This document shows, one piece after another, positions 44,189-53,459 of a DNA stretch of 64,000 nucleotides. This stretch comes from Paenibacillus agricola (GTDB taxonomy: Bacteria > Bacillota > Bacilli > Paenibacillales > NBRC-103111): positions 246,623 to 310,622 of the forward strand of contig NZ_JAAOIW010000009.1 in NCBI RefSeq assembly GCF_011440305.1, in the 5' to 3' direction. The notes beneath the pieces are model-generated. The model saw only the letters and a list, made by a program, of their open reading frames with translations. It searched no databases and had not been told where the DNA came from. The position numbers and the translations under genes are program-made. Within the stretch, counting starts at the first letter, position 1. Every line of letters begins with the position of its first letter.

Positions 44189-45358
44189 ATGAGAGATGTA
44201 ATTAAAGCTTTTTTCCAAAAACCGCTTACGAAAGTTGGCATTATTACCGCATTAATGTTCCAGGTCATTTTCTCAGTGATCTGGATGACGGGGTATAACG
44301 GTGTTACCGATGTAGATCGCATGAAGGAGCTTCATGTGGGCATCGTGTCGCTCGATACGCAGATGGGACCGGCCATTGCGGAGCAATTAACGAAGAACCT
44401 GCCGGTTTCAACCGTCACGTTGGCTTCCCAGGATGAAGCGCTAGAGCAGCTGAACGACCGCGAGCTTCAGATGGTCGTTACGATCCCTGCAAATTTCAGC
44501 CAATCCGTTTCAACCAAGGACGGGAGCGCCAAGTTGACTTACAACATCAACGAATCGAACCCACAGATGATTAAAAGTGTCATGAGCTCAATTGCCGTTC
44601 AAATTACGGAAACGGTTAACAAGCAAGCGATTATGCAAGGTGTGGTAGCTGTTCTTACAGAAGCAAAGCTTCCAACAGATCAGGTACAAGGTACATCGGC
44701 AGCTTTGTCGGAGCGGGTTACATCCGAATTCAACTATTCGAACAAAGTCGATGGCCAGAACAACCAGATGGTACCGATGATGTTGGTTCTAGCCTCTTAT
44801 GTGGGCGCCATGCTTCTTAGCATGAACTTGGAAACATCGTCGATGATGCTCGCTGCTAATTACAGTCGCTGGCAGCGCTTCGGCGCACGTACCATCATTA
44901 ATATCGCTGCTGCGGTCTTCGTTTCGCTCATAGGCTCTGCACTTGTATTGGCGCTCGGCGGTCAGGTGGCGCATGGCTTTCTGGCACTATGGGGCTTCCA
45001 AGCGCTATTCGTGCTCGCCTTCCTATTCACGTCCCAGCTGTTCTTGCTGCTGTTAGGTCCGGCCGGCATGGTTTTCAACATTATTATGCTGTCCACACAA
45101 TTGGTGTCTTCAGGCGCTATGATGCCTCGCGAACTACTGCCTGATTTCTACCAAGACATCAGTGTCGTGTTCCCGGCAACCTATGCCGTTGAAGGAATGA
45201 TGGACCTGCTGTTTGGTGGACCGAAAGCAGGCGGCGCTGTAATGGGCCTTGTTGCTGTAATCGCAGTTACCTTCGTGCTGGGGGCAGCTGCAGTTGGGAT
45301 CCGCAAAGACAAAGCTCCACATTCGGCCAAAACTCCACAGCCAGCCAAAGCCGTTTAA
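44189..45358 (+). CDS. ABC-2-type/YhgE-Pip-like membrane permease
   Basis: The protein has 389 residues. There is one TM helix near the N terminus (VGIITALMFQVIFSVIWMTG) and a 170-residue extracytoplasmic segment (LHVGIVSLDTQMGPAIAEQL; QMVVTIPANFSQSVS), then five to six TM helices ending in VMGLVAVIAVTFVLGAAAVG. This is the ABC-2 / SNG1-type export architecture. No ATPase is adjacent. The ATG follows TTTAGGAGAGAAATAAG. It is probably co-transcribed with the EXLDI gene. Confidence 0.9.
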   Translation: MRDVIKAFFQKPLTKVGIITALMFQVIFSVIWMTGYNGVTDVDRMKELHVGIVSLDTQMGPAIAEQLTKNLPVSTVTLASQDEALEQLNDRELQMVVTIPANFSQSVSTKDGSAKLTYNINESNPQMIKSVMSSIAVQITETVNKQAIMQGVVAVLTEAKLPTDQVQGTSAALSERVTSEFNYSNKVDGQNNQMVPMMLVLASYVGAMLLSMNLETSSMMLAANYSRWQRFGARTIINIAAAVFVSLIGSALVLALGGQVAHGFLALWGFQALFVLAFLFTSQLFLLLLGPAGMVFNIIMLSTQLVSSGAMMPRELLPDFYQDISVVFPATYAVEGMMDLLFGGPKAGGAVMGLVAVIAVTFVLGAAAVGIRKDKAPHSAKTPQPAKAV

Positions 45359-45453
45359 TCGGTAGTCTCACTTGTTTTGAGTCGACGTTGGTGATAATTT
45401 ACACGCTACACTAGTTCTTTTATTAATAGTTTCGACGAATGGAGATGTTATTA

Positions 45454-45771
45454 TTGTTTGTTCAATCTAGAAGAATGATAGTTACAGAGGATCATGCAGA
45501 TGAATTAGTAGAACGATTTAGTAAAGCAGGGATCTTAGAAGAACAAGAGGGGTTTATTGACTCAACCGTAATGGTTAAAAAGGCCAATCGTGGTGATGAG
45601 GAAGTTATGGTTTTAGTTCGTTGGGAATCAGAACAGAATTGTAAGGAATGGCAAAAGAGTGAAGTCCACATTGCTGGACATAAAGCAAAACTTGGAAAGC
45701 CAAAACCAGATTACCTTATCCATACAGAGTTTAGTTCATATGAGATTAAGTCTATCAAGAAACGTCCCTAG
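45454..45771 (+). CDS. Antibiotic-biosynthesis-monooxygenase-fold protein, HmoA-like haem-degrading monooxygenase
   Basis: The TTG at 45454, nine bases after GGAG, gives 105 residues starting (M)FVQSRRMIVTEDHADELVER, matching HmoA-type starts; the ATG at 45439 overlaps the ribosome binding site. The body (EQEGFIDSTVMVKKANRGDE; VMVLVRWESEQNCKEWQKSE; HIAGHK) is that of HmoA/IsdG-like proteins. They cleave haem to release iron. The usual Trp near CKEW and the His that binds haem are visible; activity is inferred. Confidence 0.88.
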   Translation: MFVQSRRMIVTEDHADELVERFSKAGILEEQEGFIDSTVMVKKANRGDEEVMVLVRWESEQNCKEWQKSEVHIAGHKAKLGKPKPDYLIHTEFSSYEIKSIKKRP

Positions 45772-46207
45772 TTTTATTCTATTTATTGTTCAGAATTCAC
45801 TCTACCCGAAGGGAAGCCGGTTACTTATTTTGCACATACTCAGCTACTTTGTTGAATATAAAGAGGAGCTGAGGACTTTTTCAACTATCCTGCCCGTGGG
45901 ACTGGATCCTGAGCGCTATAATGTTCACGCCTCCTTGTAATGACCATGATTGAGGCTGGTTGGGACGTAGATCCCGAATAACAAGTGATGCCATCGGGCG
46001 ACAGGCATACTGGGATTTGATTACATCAGAGCAGCAAAGCTTGTCATTATTCTATTATCAAGCTAATCGGACCTCATCTATCCCAATTACACCATTCCGA
46101 TCCAACCTTTTTCCGCGACGCTAAATACTGCTCATTCTTATAGCATAACCGATCTACATTTGGAGATAATATCTATGTTTATATTCTTATTCGAACGGAG
46201 GATTTAC
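45772..46207. other. Intergenic stretch with no recognised feature
   Basis: Short frames on both strands show no family signature or ribosome binding site. Confidence 0.4.
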
Positions 46208-46570
46208 ATGTCTGCAACTACGCTTTATGAAAAACTTGGTGGGGAAGAAAGCATAGGAAAAGTAGTCGATTATTTTTATGACCATGTATTAGCTGATGAA
46301 ACAGTCAACCACTTTTTTGCCAACACAGATATGGACAAACAACGCAAGCATCAAACAAAATTTATTAGCTTCGCCCTGGGCGGTCCAAATCACTACACAG
46401 GGAATTCCATGGCAAAAGTACATACAGGCATGAACCTGCAACCTATACATTTTGATGCCATTGTAAAACATTTGCATGATGCGTTGGAACATTTCGGGGT
46501 AAATGAAGCCGATATCAACCAGGCATTAAACACAGTTGCCACCTTGAGAAATGACATACTTTACAAGTAA
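46208..46570 (+). CDS. glbN: Group 1 truncated haemoglobin
   Basis: The ATG at 46208 follows CGGAGGATTTAC and gives 120 residues. The truncated globin fold is shown by TLYEKLGGEESIGKVVDYFY with B10 Tyr near residue 24, FALGGPNHYTGNSMAKVHTG with proximal His H72, and HLHDALEHFGVNEADI. Group 1 members bind oxygen or detoxify nitric oxide. It follows an HmoA-like gene, so haem/iron or nitrosative stress may link them. Confidence 0.93.
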   Translation: MSATTLYEKLGGEESIGKVVDYFYDHVLADETVNHFFANTDMDKQRKHQTKFISFALGGPNHYTGNSMAKVHTGMNLQPIHFDAIVKHLHDALEHFGVNEADINQALNTVATLRNDILYK

Positions 46571-46575
46571 GAAAT

Positions 46576-46990
46576 TCAGATGAGTAAAATCCTCCTGACC
46601 AGCTTTATAGTTGTAAACCAACTGGAAGGTTTGGCTATTAACGGCGTAGCCAAAAAAAAATTGAATCCGATAACAGCTGCTTTATCAAGGGCAGCAATCT
46701 CCTTCAAATTTAATCTGCCCAGGCAAATTCCCCATAGCCCAAAATCAACAAAAGCTTTGGATTGAAGATGCGCTACTTGGCTATGGAAGTTGTCTACATT
46801 GCTGGCTGGTGGGTTCGTATTCGGCATAATAGAGTTGTAATCCCACCGGCTGCAGCCGCCTGAGTAGAATGTCCAAAATCCTCTTTATGGGTCGCTCCAG
46901 GATCCCTCGAATGCACATGGACATCAATCAAACCAGGAAGAACATAAAGTTCTCTTGCATCCGTCTCACATAATACCTCACCAGGATCCC
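46576..46990 (-). pseudogene. Dihydroorotase/allantoinase-like amidohydrolase, N-terminal fragment with frameshift
   Basis: The reading starts [20 protein letters not shown] then [16 protein letters not shown] (metal-binding HxH) and [13 protein letters not shown]. The frame then changes and continues [20 protein letters not shown] with FVDFGLWGICLG. These are classic cyclic-amidohydrolase motifs. Both ends are missing; upstream sequence is fused to a flavin monooxygenase fragment. Confidence 0.8.
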
Positions 46991-47420
46991 AGTGCCTACA
47001 ATAGTAAGATGCCCACGTCCAGCAGCAGTATGATGAAGAAGCTGTCGGATGGTTAAGTTCTCGCGCTTCGCAAATTCGACGAATAATTTATACTTGCTTC
47101 TTTGCCCATTGATTTCTTCGGAGTCCGGTAATTCTGGAAGCGGCCCGTCCAAAGGAAATGCAAACATATCCATTCCCAATAACAATGAAAGCTGTTCTAA
47201 CTCCCACTCAGGCATAATTAATTCATTCAATTCCTGTTCTTTTTCTTTAGCTTCCTCTTCAGTCCTTCCAATTATCGGAGCCATTCCTGTAAATATATGT
47301 AAGTGTTCCGGCAGGCGCCCGTATTGGGCAAGCCTTGCTTTCACATCTGTATAAAAATGTTGGGCCTCTTCTAATTTTTGCTGCGTAGTGAAAATCCCTT
47401 TTGAGTAAGTAGCTTTGAAT
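46991..47420 (-). pseudogene. LLM-class flavin monooxygenase (NtaA/SnaA/DszA type), internal fragment
   Basis: The frame carries TTQQKLEEAQHFYTDVKARL, MAPIIGRTEEEAKEKEQELN, AFPLDGPLPELPDSEEINGQ and [20 protein letters not shown], all conserved in the C-terminal half of these FMNH2-dependent monooxygenases. It lacks the N-terminal half and the extreme C terminus. It is joined to a lipoprotein start on one side and an amidohydrolase on the other. Confidence 0.82.
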
Positions 47421-47633
47421 TTTAACAACAACACTTTCAGTTACAACATTGGTTGTATTGTGCGTATCAAACATATCTACATCTATATTGTTAGCGATTG
47501 TAAGGATATGGTTCGTTTCTACAGGTTCAGAAGCTGTATTTTGAGTTTCCTGTTTCGTACAAGCTGATAAGATCACCATAATAATACCTAGTAACATTAT
47601 CCCAGAACGTATCATAGCTTTCTTTTTCTCCAT
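47421..47633 (-). pseudogene. N-terminal fragment of a dipeptide-type substrate-binding lipoprotein
   Basis: The ATG at 47633 follows AAAAGGAGAAGTGGAT. The lipoprotein signal reaches IMVILSAC (lipobox), then NHILTIANNIDVDMFDTHNT with TNVVTESVV, the start of an SBP_bac_5 protein. After about 70 residues it runs out of frame into the monooxygenase fragment. Confidence 0.75.
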
Positions 47634-48315
47634 ATCCACTTCTCCTTTTCCAATCTTCTTTAGATGGCCGTTAATACGTTTTAAAAACTTTTGCTTGACC
47701 CTCGTTAGCAAGATCTTGCTGCTTACCCGTACCACGAACTGTAAACCAAACTCATTTCCTTTATTTTCAATGTTAATAATTCTTTTATGTATCATTTTTG
47801 CATGAACATTTCGAATTGATATGTTAACCTGACGGTAGTCATTGAATCATCCGTGCCCACAATTAGCAGAAACCAATAAATCCTTACGAGTACCTATTTT
47901 AATTCTGCATAATGGATAGTGGTCAATCAATAAACACTTATGAAAAGGACATGATGTGACATGATACAGAAGCCATGAATTTCAGATGCAACCATTCTCT
48001 ACCATGATCTGGCTGTGTGAGAATACAATCTGTGTCTTCTATCTTGACAGAAGTCCCATATAGGTAGTCGTCGTATAAATCCATGGGTCTAAAGAGCGTT
48101 ATACCCTCGAATGGGAATTAAATATTTTGATATATTTTTTTTGGGCGAATTTTGCTGCACCTGACTCTATTAACCATTTAACATCGTCAGGATTGGCTGC
48201 CCACCACTCTTATTCCTTTCTTTTCCTTCTAATTTGTTCCCTCTACTTGTCACCCACAATTCCAATAGCTACTAATTTAACGGATAAACGACAGTTGGGA
48301 CTTAACAAAAAGACA
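47634..48315. other. Stretch with no intact gene
   Basis: On the minus strand near 48205-48090 a frame reads AANPDDVKWLIESGAAKFAQ then KKYIKIFNSHSRV, possibly the tail of a lost gene; no family is recognised. Nothing else is supported. Confidence 0.35.
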
Positions 48316-48352
48316 AAAGATCGGAGCGTTTAAGCACGCTCCGATCTTTCTC
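48313..48352. terminator. Strong bidirectional terminator
   Basis: AAAGATCGGAGCG and CGCTCCGATCTTT form a 13-bp stem with a 7-nt loop. It ends with T-rich sequence to the right and A-rich to the left. Confidence 0.7.
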
Positions 48353-48560
48353 TTCTAATTATATGTGTGTCGCTATATATTCACGTTCTGATCTCTTGAA
48401 GTATCTGATCGATAGATCGAAGGAATAGAGGTAAGTTGCCTCCCAGCAATTTAAGCTTAGTACTGATCGCTCTGCAATTGCGTATTTTTCTCGATTATCC
48501 TTGTTCCCGCATATAAGGTAGAGTACGATCCAAGGGGCAGGTTGCCCCCGGACACTTCAT

Positions 48561-49070
48561 CTACAACTCGTAGCCTCGATCACTCATATATTCGGAAACG
48601 GTGCTTCCGCTCACTTCGTCAAGCCTGCAGCCCAGTTTAGCTGCCGTTGCTGCAGCAAATCCGATTGCCTCGCCCATAGGTACCGAATTTCCAGTCACGC
48701 GGTAAGAAGCATGTGCCCAAAAATCGCCGCTTACATTGCGGCCAGCCAATCCAAGATTGTCGATGTCCAACGCCACGAGGCTGCGATAAGGAATTTGATA
48801 CGGCTTGGAAACGACATCCTTGTTGCTATAGCCGATCTTGTCTTGGGATTCCAGTGCGTGCACATCCACCCCAAAGCGTACGAGACAAATCCCGTCCTCA
48901 AACTTTTGACCATGCCGCAAATCTTCAGCACTTAATTTGTAGAGGCCGGTAACCCGACGCCCTTCCCGAATGCCAATATGCGAGGAGGTTGAGACCAGCC
49001 GCACTTCTTCCCAATCCGGGACTTCCCTTAATAATTCCACCGCATCGTAAATTTCCTTGCGGCCGTTCAA
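48561..49070 (-). pseudogene. FAD-dependent oxidoreductase, C-terminal fragment
   Basis: The fragment has the C-terminal part of an FAD_oxidored-type protein: VRLVSTSSHIGIREGRRVTG, DKIGYSNKDVV..YQIPYRSL, LGLAGRNVSGDFWAHASYRV and GEAIGFAAATAAKLG. The N-terminal FAD-binding Rossmann motif is absent. The upstream region (49071-49215) is in other frames, so the enzyme is dead. Confidence 0.75.
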
Positions 49071-49291
49071 GGTACCTTATTGATGAAGACGCCCGTCTTC
49101 CCCCTGCTCTCTCCGAATGCGGCATCATGAGGCGAACTGCCCCCTTGCTTGGGTGAAAAAAAAAGAGATGACGAAAGGAAAGTAGCCACATTGGCATGCC
49201 TGAGCTTCCGCTCATCGGTGTTTTATTGGATCCTGGGCATTCACTTCTAATCTCGATTCTGCAGAAGCTTGCTTAAATCAGCCTTATACAC

Positions 49292-49322
49292 TTGACTTGG
49301 AGTAAGCTCCAAGTTGTACAAT
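49292..49322 (+). promoter_or_regulatory. MerR-type promoter of the merR-family gene
   Basis: TTGACT, a 19-nt spacer containing the palindrome CTTGGAG-TAAG-CTCCAAG, and TACAAT. The over-long spacer with a central inverted repeat is the hallmark of MerR-activated promoters. Confidence 0.85.
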
Positions 49323-49349
49323 TGACTAAAACAGATAAGAAAGCGTGTG

Positions 49350-49742
49350 ATGAAAATAATGAGTGAAGTCAATGGATTTTCTATTAAACAAACATCGGAG
49401 CAGACCGGACTTAGCGATGATACAATACGTTATTACGAGAAAATTGGTCTGCTGCCACGTGCAGAGCGAAAGGCAAATGGTCATCGCGTTTACCGTTCAG
49501 AAGATATTAATTCAATGAATATTATTTTATGTTTGAAAAAAACGGGTATGTCACTCGATGATATGAAACCGTATTTGCATCTCTCCTATGGTGATGATCT
49601 TACAGAGTTTCCCGAATTGTATCGAATGCTTCAAGACCACAAGAAAAATATAGAAAATCAAATAGTAGAACTCCAGATTATTGTGGATTTTATTAATATA
49701 AAATTAAATAGGAAGAATGTAAATGATTCTAAAATACATTGA
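49350..49742 (+). CDS. MerR-family transcriptional regulator
   Basis: The protein has about 130 residues. The N-terminal wHTH reads FSIKQTSEQTGLSDDTIRYY with EKIGLLPRAERKANGHRVYR, standard for MerR. A dimerisation coiled coil follows (MLQDHKKNIENQIVELQIIV). There is no Cys metal-binding motif, so it is of the AdhR/organic-effector type. Starts at 49350 or 49359 (ATG) are both possible. Its own and the downstream promoter have matching MerR operators. Confidence 0.93.
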   Translation: MKIMSEVNGFSIKQTSEQTGLSDDTIRYYEKIGLLPRAERKANGHRVYRSEDINSMNIILCLKKTGMSLDDMKPYLHLSYGDDLTEFPELYRMLQDHKKNIENQIVELQIIVDFINIKLNRKNVNDSKIH

Positions 49743-49750
49743 GTACGCGC

Positions 49751-49781
49751 TTGACTTGGAGTTGACTCTAAGTTGTATAAT
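49751..49781 (+). promoter_or_regulatory. Second MerR-type promoter
   Basis: TTGACT, a 19-nt spacer with CTTGGAG-TTGA-CTCTAAG, and TATAAT. It drives the dead AKR gene and the MFS gene and copies the layout of the regulator's own promoter. Confidence 0.85.
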
Positions 49782-49823
49782 CCTAGTGTTCTTAAAATAA
49801 ATGTTAAAGAGGAGAAAAAAAGG

Positions 49824-50087
49824 ATGAGTAATTGAACAACATTAGGTAAAACAGGTTTAGATGTCTTCAAAATTGGACTAGGTGCTGGTTCTGTAGGTAA
49901 TCAAATGATGTATCCGAATGTTGATCAACTGTTAGAGTTTAATACAGATGGTCATTTGGATATTCTTCAGGTTCAATATATTTGCTCGCGAGAAATGCAG
50001 AAGTGGAGATCATACCTTATTGTCTAGAGAACCAAATATCGATTATTCCAATTTGGCCACTTGCCGACGGGTTACTTGCTGTATGTT
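49824..50087 (+). pseudogene. Aldo/keto reductase remnant
   Basis: It starts MSN, stop, TTLGKTGLDVFKIGLGAGSV then GNQMMYPNVD, the N-terminal AKR strand, with an in-frame stop at codon 4 from the ATG at 49824. Later pieces (NTDGHLDILQVQYI; PADGLL-like end) are separated by deletions. It follows the MerR promoter, so it was the original target gene. Confidence 0.75.
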
Positions 50088-50142
50088 AATCTAAAAAGAA
50101 TAAAAATTCAACAGGCACCTAACATGTCGAAGGAGATTGAGG

Positions 50143-51477
50143 ATGATTTCTGCAACTAAACAGATAAATGAAAAGGCATTATTGGCTATTTTAATAATCG
50201 CTTGTTCATTTGCCACCATGAATGTCTACATGTTCAACATTGCTGTCCCCTTTATTATTAAGGATTTGCACCTTTCCACCTCTGAAAGCAGCCTAATAAC
50301 GACACTATATGCGGTTGTATTAGCAGCAGGCTCGGGTACGTATGGAAAGCTTTCAGATCGGTTTTCAGCTCGATCATTGATTCTTACAGGGTTCGCCTTA
50401 TTCATTTTCGGTTCACTTATGGGACTTATATCGAATTCCTTTCTGGCCATTATTTCCGCTAGAGTTATTCAAGCCGCTGGTGCATCGGCTATAACCTCCT
50501 TGGCGTATATACTTCCATCCAAATACTTCAAACCAGAAAGCAGGGGTAAAGCTTTAAGCCTTGTGACTACTACTTTTGCACTTATGGGCGGAGTTGCACC
50601 TGTTATCAGTGGATATATTATTGAACTATTTGGTTGGCATGGTCTATTTGCCGTTTCTCTCTTGGTCGTATGTACAATACCATTTATTTTTAAATACTTC
50701 CCGACTACTATCGCCCAAGGGCAGCAATTTGATGTCTTAGGAGCAATTTTGTTCTCCTTAGCCGTTGGTATTTTAGTTCTAGGCATCACCTTAAATCCTT
50801 ATCTCTTAATCGTTGCGGCCTTGCTATTTATATGGTTTTCATTCCATATCCGCAGAAAAGCAACACCTTTCATAACCTTATCTTTACTCGCGAATAAAGG
50901 CTTTAGATTTTCCCTACTCTCTGTATTTGCCGGCACATCGGCGTATCCAGCCATTATGTTTTTATTGCCCTTGATTTTGAAGCAGAGCGGCAACTTGCAA
51001 GCAAGCATGATTGGCATCATCATGTTTCCAGGAGCACTGTTGGGTGCGTTATCCGGACCTTATATGGGAGCACTTTCCCGTAAATACAATGGAAGAATTG
51101 TTATGCTTGCTGGACATGGTTTAATGATTCTGGGGGTTCTGCTAATGGCGCTCTTGAAAGACTTCCCTATCGGGATTGGGATAGTCATGTTTATCTTTAC
51201 AATGGGTTATACCACCTTAGTTTCATCCGCTGCCAATGTCGTACCTTCCACCTTGAAAAAAACTGAGATCGGTATTGGAATGGGACTCTTTACGCTATTT
51301 AGTATTTTGGGAGGAGCATTTGGACCCTCTATTTTAAGTCGATTTTTATCTTTGAATATTAGCTTCACACTCGCCTTTTTCATCGTCATTGTTATGTCCG
51401 TTATCGGTATTACACTTTTATTTCTAGCAACACTTAGTCTGAGGAATTCCTCAAGGCAGAATCCGGACAGGTCATGA
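50143..51477 (+). CDS. MFS drug-efflux transporter
   Basis: The ATG at 50143 has GAAGGAGATTGAGG upstream and gives 444 residues with 12 to 14 membrane helices. Loop 2-3 carries GTYGKLSDRFSARSLILTG, the MFS motif A. Motif C-type glycines lie in ITSLAYILPSKYF..ALMGGVAPVISGYIIE. The protein resembles DHA2-like efflux pumps that export small amphipathic drugs. It is under the second MerR promoter, with the AKR between lost. Confidence 0.92.
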   Translation: MISATKQINEKALLAILIIACSFATMNVYMFNIAVPFIIKDLHLSTSESSLITTLYAVVLAAGSGTYGKLSDRFSARSLILTGFALFIFGSLMGLISNSFLAIISARVIQAAGASAITSLAYILPSKYFKPESRGKALSLVTTTFALMGGVAPVISGYIIELFGWHGLFAVSLLVVCTIPFIFKYFPTTIAQGQQFDVLGAILFSLAVGILVLGITLNPYLLIVAALLFIWFSFHIRRKATPFITLSLLANKGFRFSLLSVFAGTSAYPAIMFLLPLILKQSGNLQASMIGIIMFPGALLGALSGPYMGALSRKYNGRIVMLAGHGLMILGVLLMALLKDFPIGIGIVMFIFTMGYTTLVSSAANVVPSTLKKTEIGIGMGLFTLFSILGGAFGPSILSRFLSLNISFTLAFFIVIVMSVIGITLLFLATLSLRNSSRQNPDRS

Positions 51478-51803
51478 GCTCTGAATGTAAGCAAATACAT
51501 ATCTAATATGAACTTCTTTAAATACATAATAAATACTAAGCAATCACTTAATTTTCCTATTTCAGAAATTACAGCATAATTCTTTTCCGTGACAACTGGA
51601 ACAACATTTATATGGTAATCCGTCCGGCAATCGGCATAGATTCTTGTCATGGCGATTCCGCGAGATGTTATTCCGATAAATAAAAAATCCGCGATTTTCG
51701 CGGTCTATTATCGGTATAGATTGATGACTCTCGACATTAAAATTAAATAATTGCAGTGACACACTTCGCCTCCCTATCGCTTACCTAAACTCCACATACA
51801 GTT
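51478..51803. other. Gap with possible decayed gene
   Basis: On the minus strand a frame from 51762 reads MSLQLFNFNVESHQSIPIID then RENRGFFIYRNNISRNR and runs out after 66 codons. It slightly resembles the start of phage BRO-N antirepressors but cannot be assigned. Confidence 0.3.
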
Positions 51804-51840
51804 AAAAAACCATTGAATCTTCAGTAGATTCAATGGTTTT
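51804..51840 (-). terminator. Terminator of the FusB-like gene
   Basis: AAAACCATTGAATC pairs with GATTCAATGGTTTT, loop TACTGA on the minus strand, then TT run. It follows the stop at 51846. Confidence 0.75.
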
Positions 51841-51845
51841 AGGCT

Positions 51846-52499
51846 CTATCTTATAACAGTTTCAATAAATTTTTCTAAAGAAGTAATATCTGAAATGTTC
51901 TTATTACATTCATGACTATTCACGCACAAATAGTTACCAACCGCTTTGTAATAATCAGGCGAAGAATTGGCCGGTCTTTTTTGGGATATCGCCGAAAATA
52001 AAGCAAGTTCTTCACACCGATTACATAAAAAGCAAAAACTTTTCTTATTTGTGGGCGTGTATTTGCCTTCTATACCGATGAAATGTCCGTTTAAATGATA
52101 AACCATGAACAATTTGTTTGTAGAAATATCGACCCAACTCAGATAGGTTACATAACGATTGTCTATTACGGATAAGTCAGGAATCTTTAATTTCTTATTC
52201 TTAGGGAATAGTTTCTGAATCTGTTTGGCTGTAACTTGCGGAAATTCCACCAAATACGGTTCAAACTCTCTCAGGTACTTCTGAAAATCCTCAACCGTTT
52301 CTAATGAAGAAAATCTTTCTAACATTTGTTTCTGAATGTCTGGAACATCTGGAAACAGTTCTACTATTTTGGATTCTGTGCCATATCTGACCGATTCCAA
52401 TACTTTGGGATCCACTATAGTTCTGAGAGCATTTTGCAGAATACCCACTTGCTTTTTGATAACGTTATATTGATGGTTTCTAATAAATGGTTTACACAT
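51846..52499 (-). CDS. FusB/FusC-family EF-G-binding protein
   Basis: The protein has 217 residues (FusB has 213). The N-terminal helices (MCKPFIRNHQYNVIKKQVGI; RTIVDPKVLESVR) and the C-terminal treble-clef zinc finger are as in FusB. Candidate ligands are C156 and C159 (CFLC), H196 and C198 (NSHEC), with C192. FusB proteins bind translocase EF-G on the ribosome and drive its release, giving fusidic acid resistance or rescuing translocation. The core YLSWVDISTNKLFMVY is conserved. A terminator follows. Confidence 0.9.
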   Translation of the reverse strand: MCKPFIRNHQYNVIKKQVGILQNALRTIVDPKVLESVRYGTESKIVELFPDVPDIQKQMLERFSSLETVEDFQKYLREFEPYLVEFPQVTAKQIQKLFPKNKKLKIPDLSVIDNRYVTYLSWVDISTNKLFMVYHLNGHFIGIEGKYTPTNKKSFCFLCNRCEELALFSAISQKRPANSSPDYYKAVGNYLCVNSHECNKNISDITSLEKFIETVIR

Positions 52500-52569
52500 A
52501 TAGGTTCAGCCCCTTATTTTTTTAATCATGAAATAAGGTGCAAAGCCAAGTATTAGAAACGATGAATGC

Positions 52570-52833
52570 TTATTGGGGCGATTTTAGTTTTACGCCCATG
52601 CAAAGTATCGCCTCTAAAACAGGCTTTGCATGAGACCCATTCCGACAATCTTTAATTGCCATCCATACCACTTCCCTCGCATTTACGATACGAATATTAT
52701 ATAAAAAACTCCCTATTATTTCAATGGAAAGGTTTCTCCATATCGAAGAAGTCGACCCACCGTTTGGATTCGTCCTCGGACATGCTGACGAACACGCCGT
52801 CATCGTAATCAGGGTCTTCACGTCCCAAGTCAA
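52570..52833 (-). pseudogene. Fragments of unidentified genes
   Basis: One frame (about 52830-52725) reads EDPDYDDGVFVSMSEDESKR then WVDFFDMEKPFH; another (52690-52570) carries REVVWMAIKDCRNGSHAKPV. These look like protein tails, not shadows, but no family is recognised and the pieces are in different frames. Confidence 0.35.
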
Positions 52834-52903
52834 GGGACGTACTGGGGCTTATGTGTAACCCTGTTGATTTACGGGAATAAGCTTTAGGAATTCTTAATCA
52901 TTT

Positions 52904-52931
52904 TCAATTTTCAGCTATCGTATCCGTTGAT
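52904..52931 (-). repeat. Second repeat family, copy 1
   Basis: TCAACGGATACGATAGCTGA immediately follows the deaminase stop. Related copies: 53576-53604 and 54326-54346. Confidence 0.5.
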
Positions 52932-53444
52932 TTAAAGCTCATTATTATATTGCCATGGGGTATCTAGATAACCTCGTTTTATAGACCAATCAGCAAGTAG
53001 TTTTCTTTGTCTGACTTCCAAATCTCTAAATGGAGCTGCATCAAAAGATATTTTATTGAAACGATCTAGAAAATGTGGTCCTTCTTTAAATTTCCTCATA
53101 GCTCCCATCTCGATATCAGTCGCTGCCCAAACAACCCTTGTAATACTAAAAGAAAGCAGTATGGTACAACTACACATCGGACAAGGTTCACAGGTAGTAT
53201 ATAACGTATAATTCTTCTTCAAAAATTTTTTATTCTCAATATCTACCATAGCTGATCCAGCTCTTCTTATTGCTTCAACTTCCGCGTGTGCTGTTGTGTC
53301 GGAGCCTGAAAAAATCCTGTTACGTCCTCTACTAATGATTGCACCTTCTATGTCTACTATCACTGCTCCAATAGGATACGTCCCCTCAGCTTTAGCTTCT
53401 TCAGCTTCTAAAAACGCCTCAAGTAAATATTTACGATCATCCAT
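52932..53444 (-). CDS. CMP/dCMP-deaminase-fold nucleoside deaminase (TadA/GuaD-like)
   Basis: The ATG at 53444 has AGGAG upstream and gives 170 residues. The zinc site is TAHAEVEAIRRAG (H53, E55) and CEPCPMCSC (C88, C91). The sequence resembles guanine deaminase or TadA-like enzymes in the N-terminal part, with a longer C-terminal tail (KEGPHFLDRFNKISFDAAPF) than TadA. The substrate may be a purine base or nucleoside. The gene is flanked by members of a second repeat family. Confidence 0.9.
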   Translation of the reverse strand: MDDRKYLLEAFLEAEEAKAEGTYPIGAVIVDIEGAIISRGRNRIFSGSDTTAHAEVEAIRRAGSAMVDIENKKFLKKNYTLYTTCEPCPMCSCTILLSFSITRVVWAATDIEMGAMRKFKEGPHFLDRFNKISFDAAPFRDLEVRQRKLLADWSIKRGYLDTPWQYNNEL

Positions 53445-53459
53445 CCTTGAACACACTCC

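Noticed and set aside
51562..51762. Possible phage antirepressor (BRO-N) start
   Set aside because: Only about 25 residues resemble it and no other phage genes are nearby.
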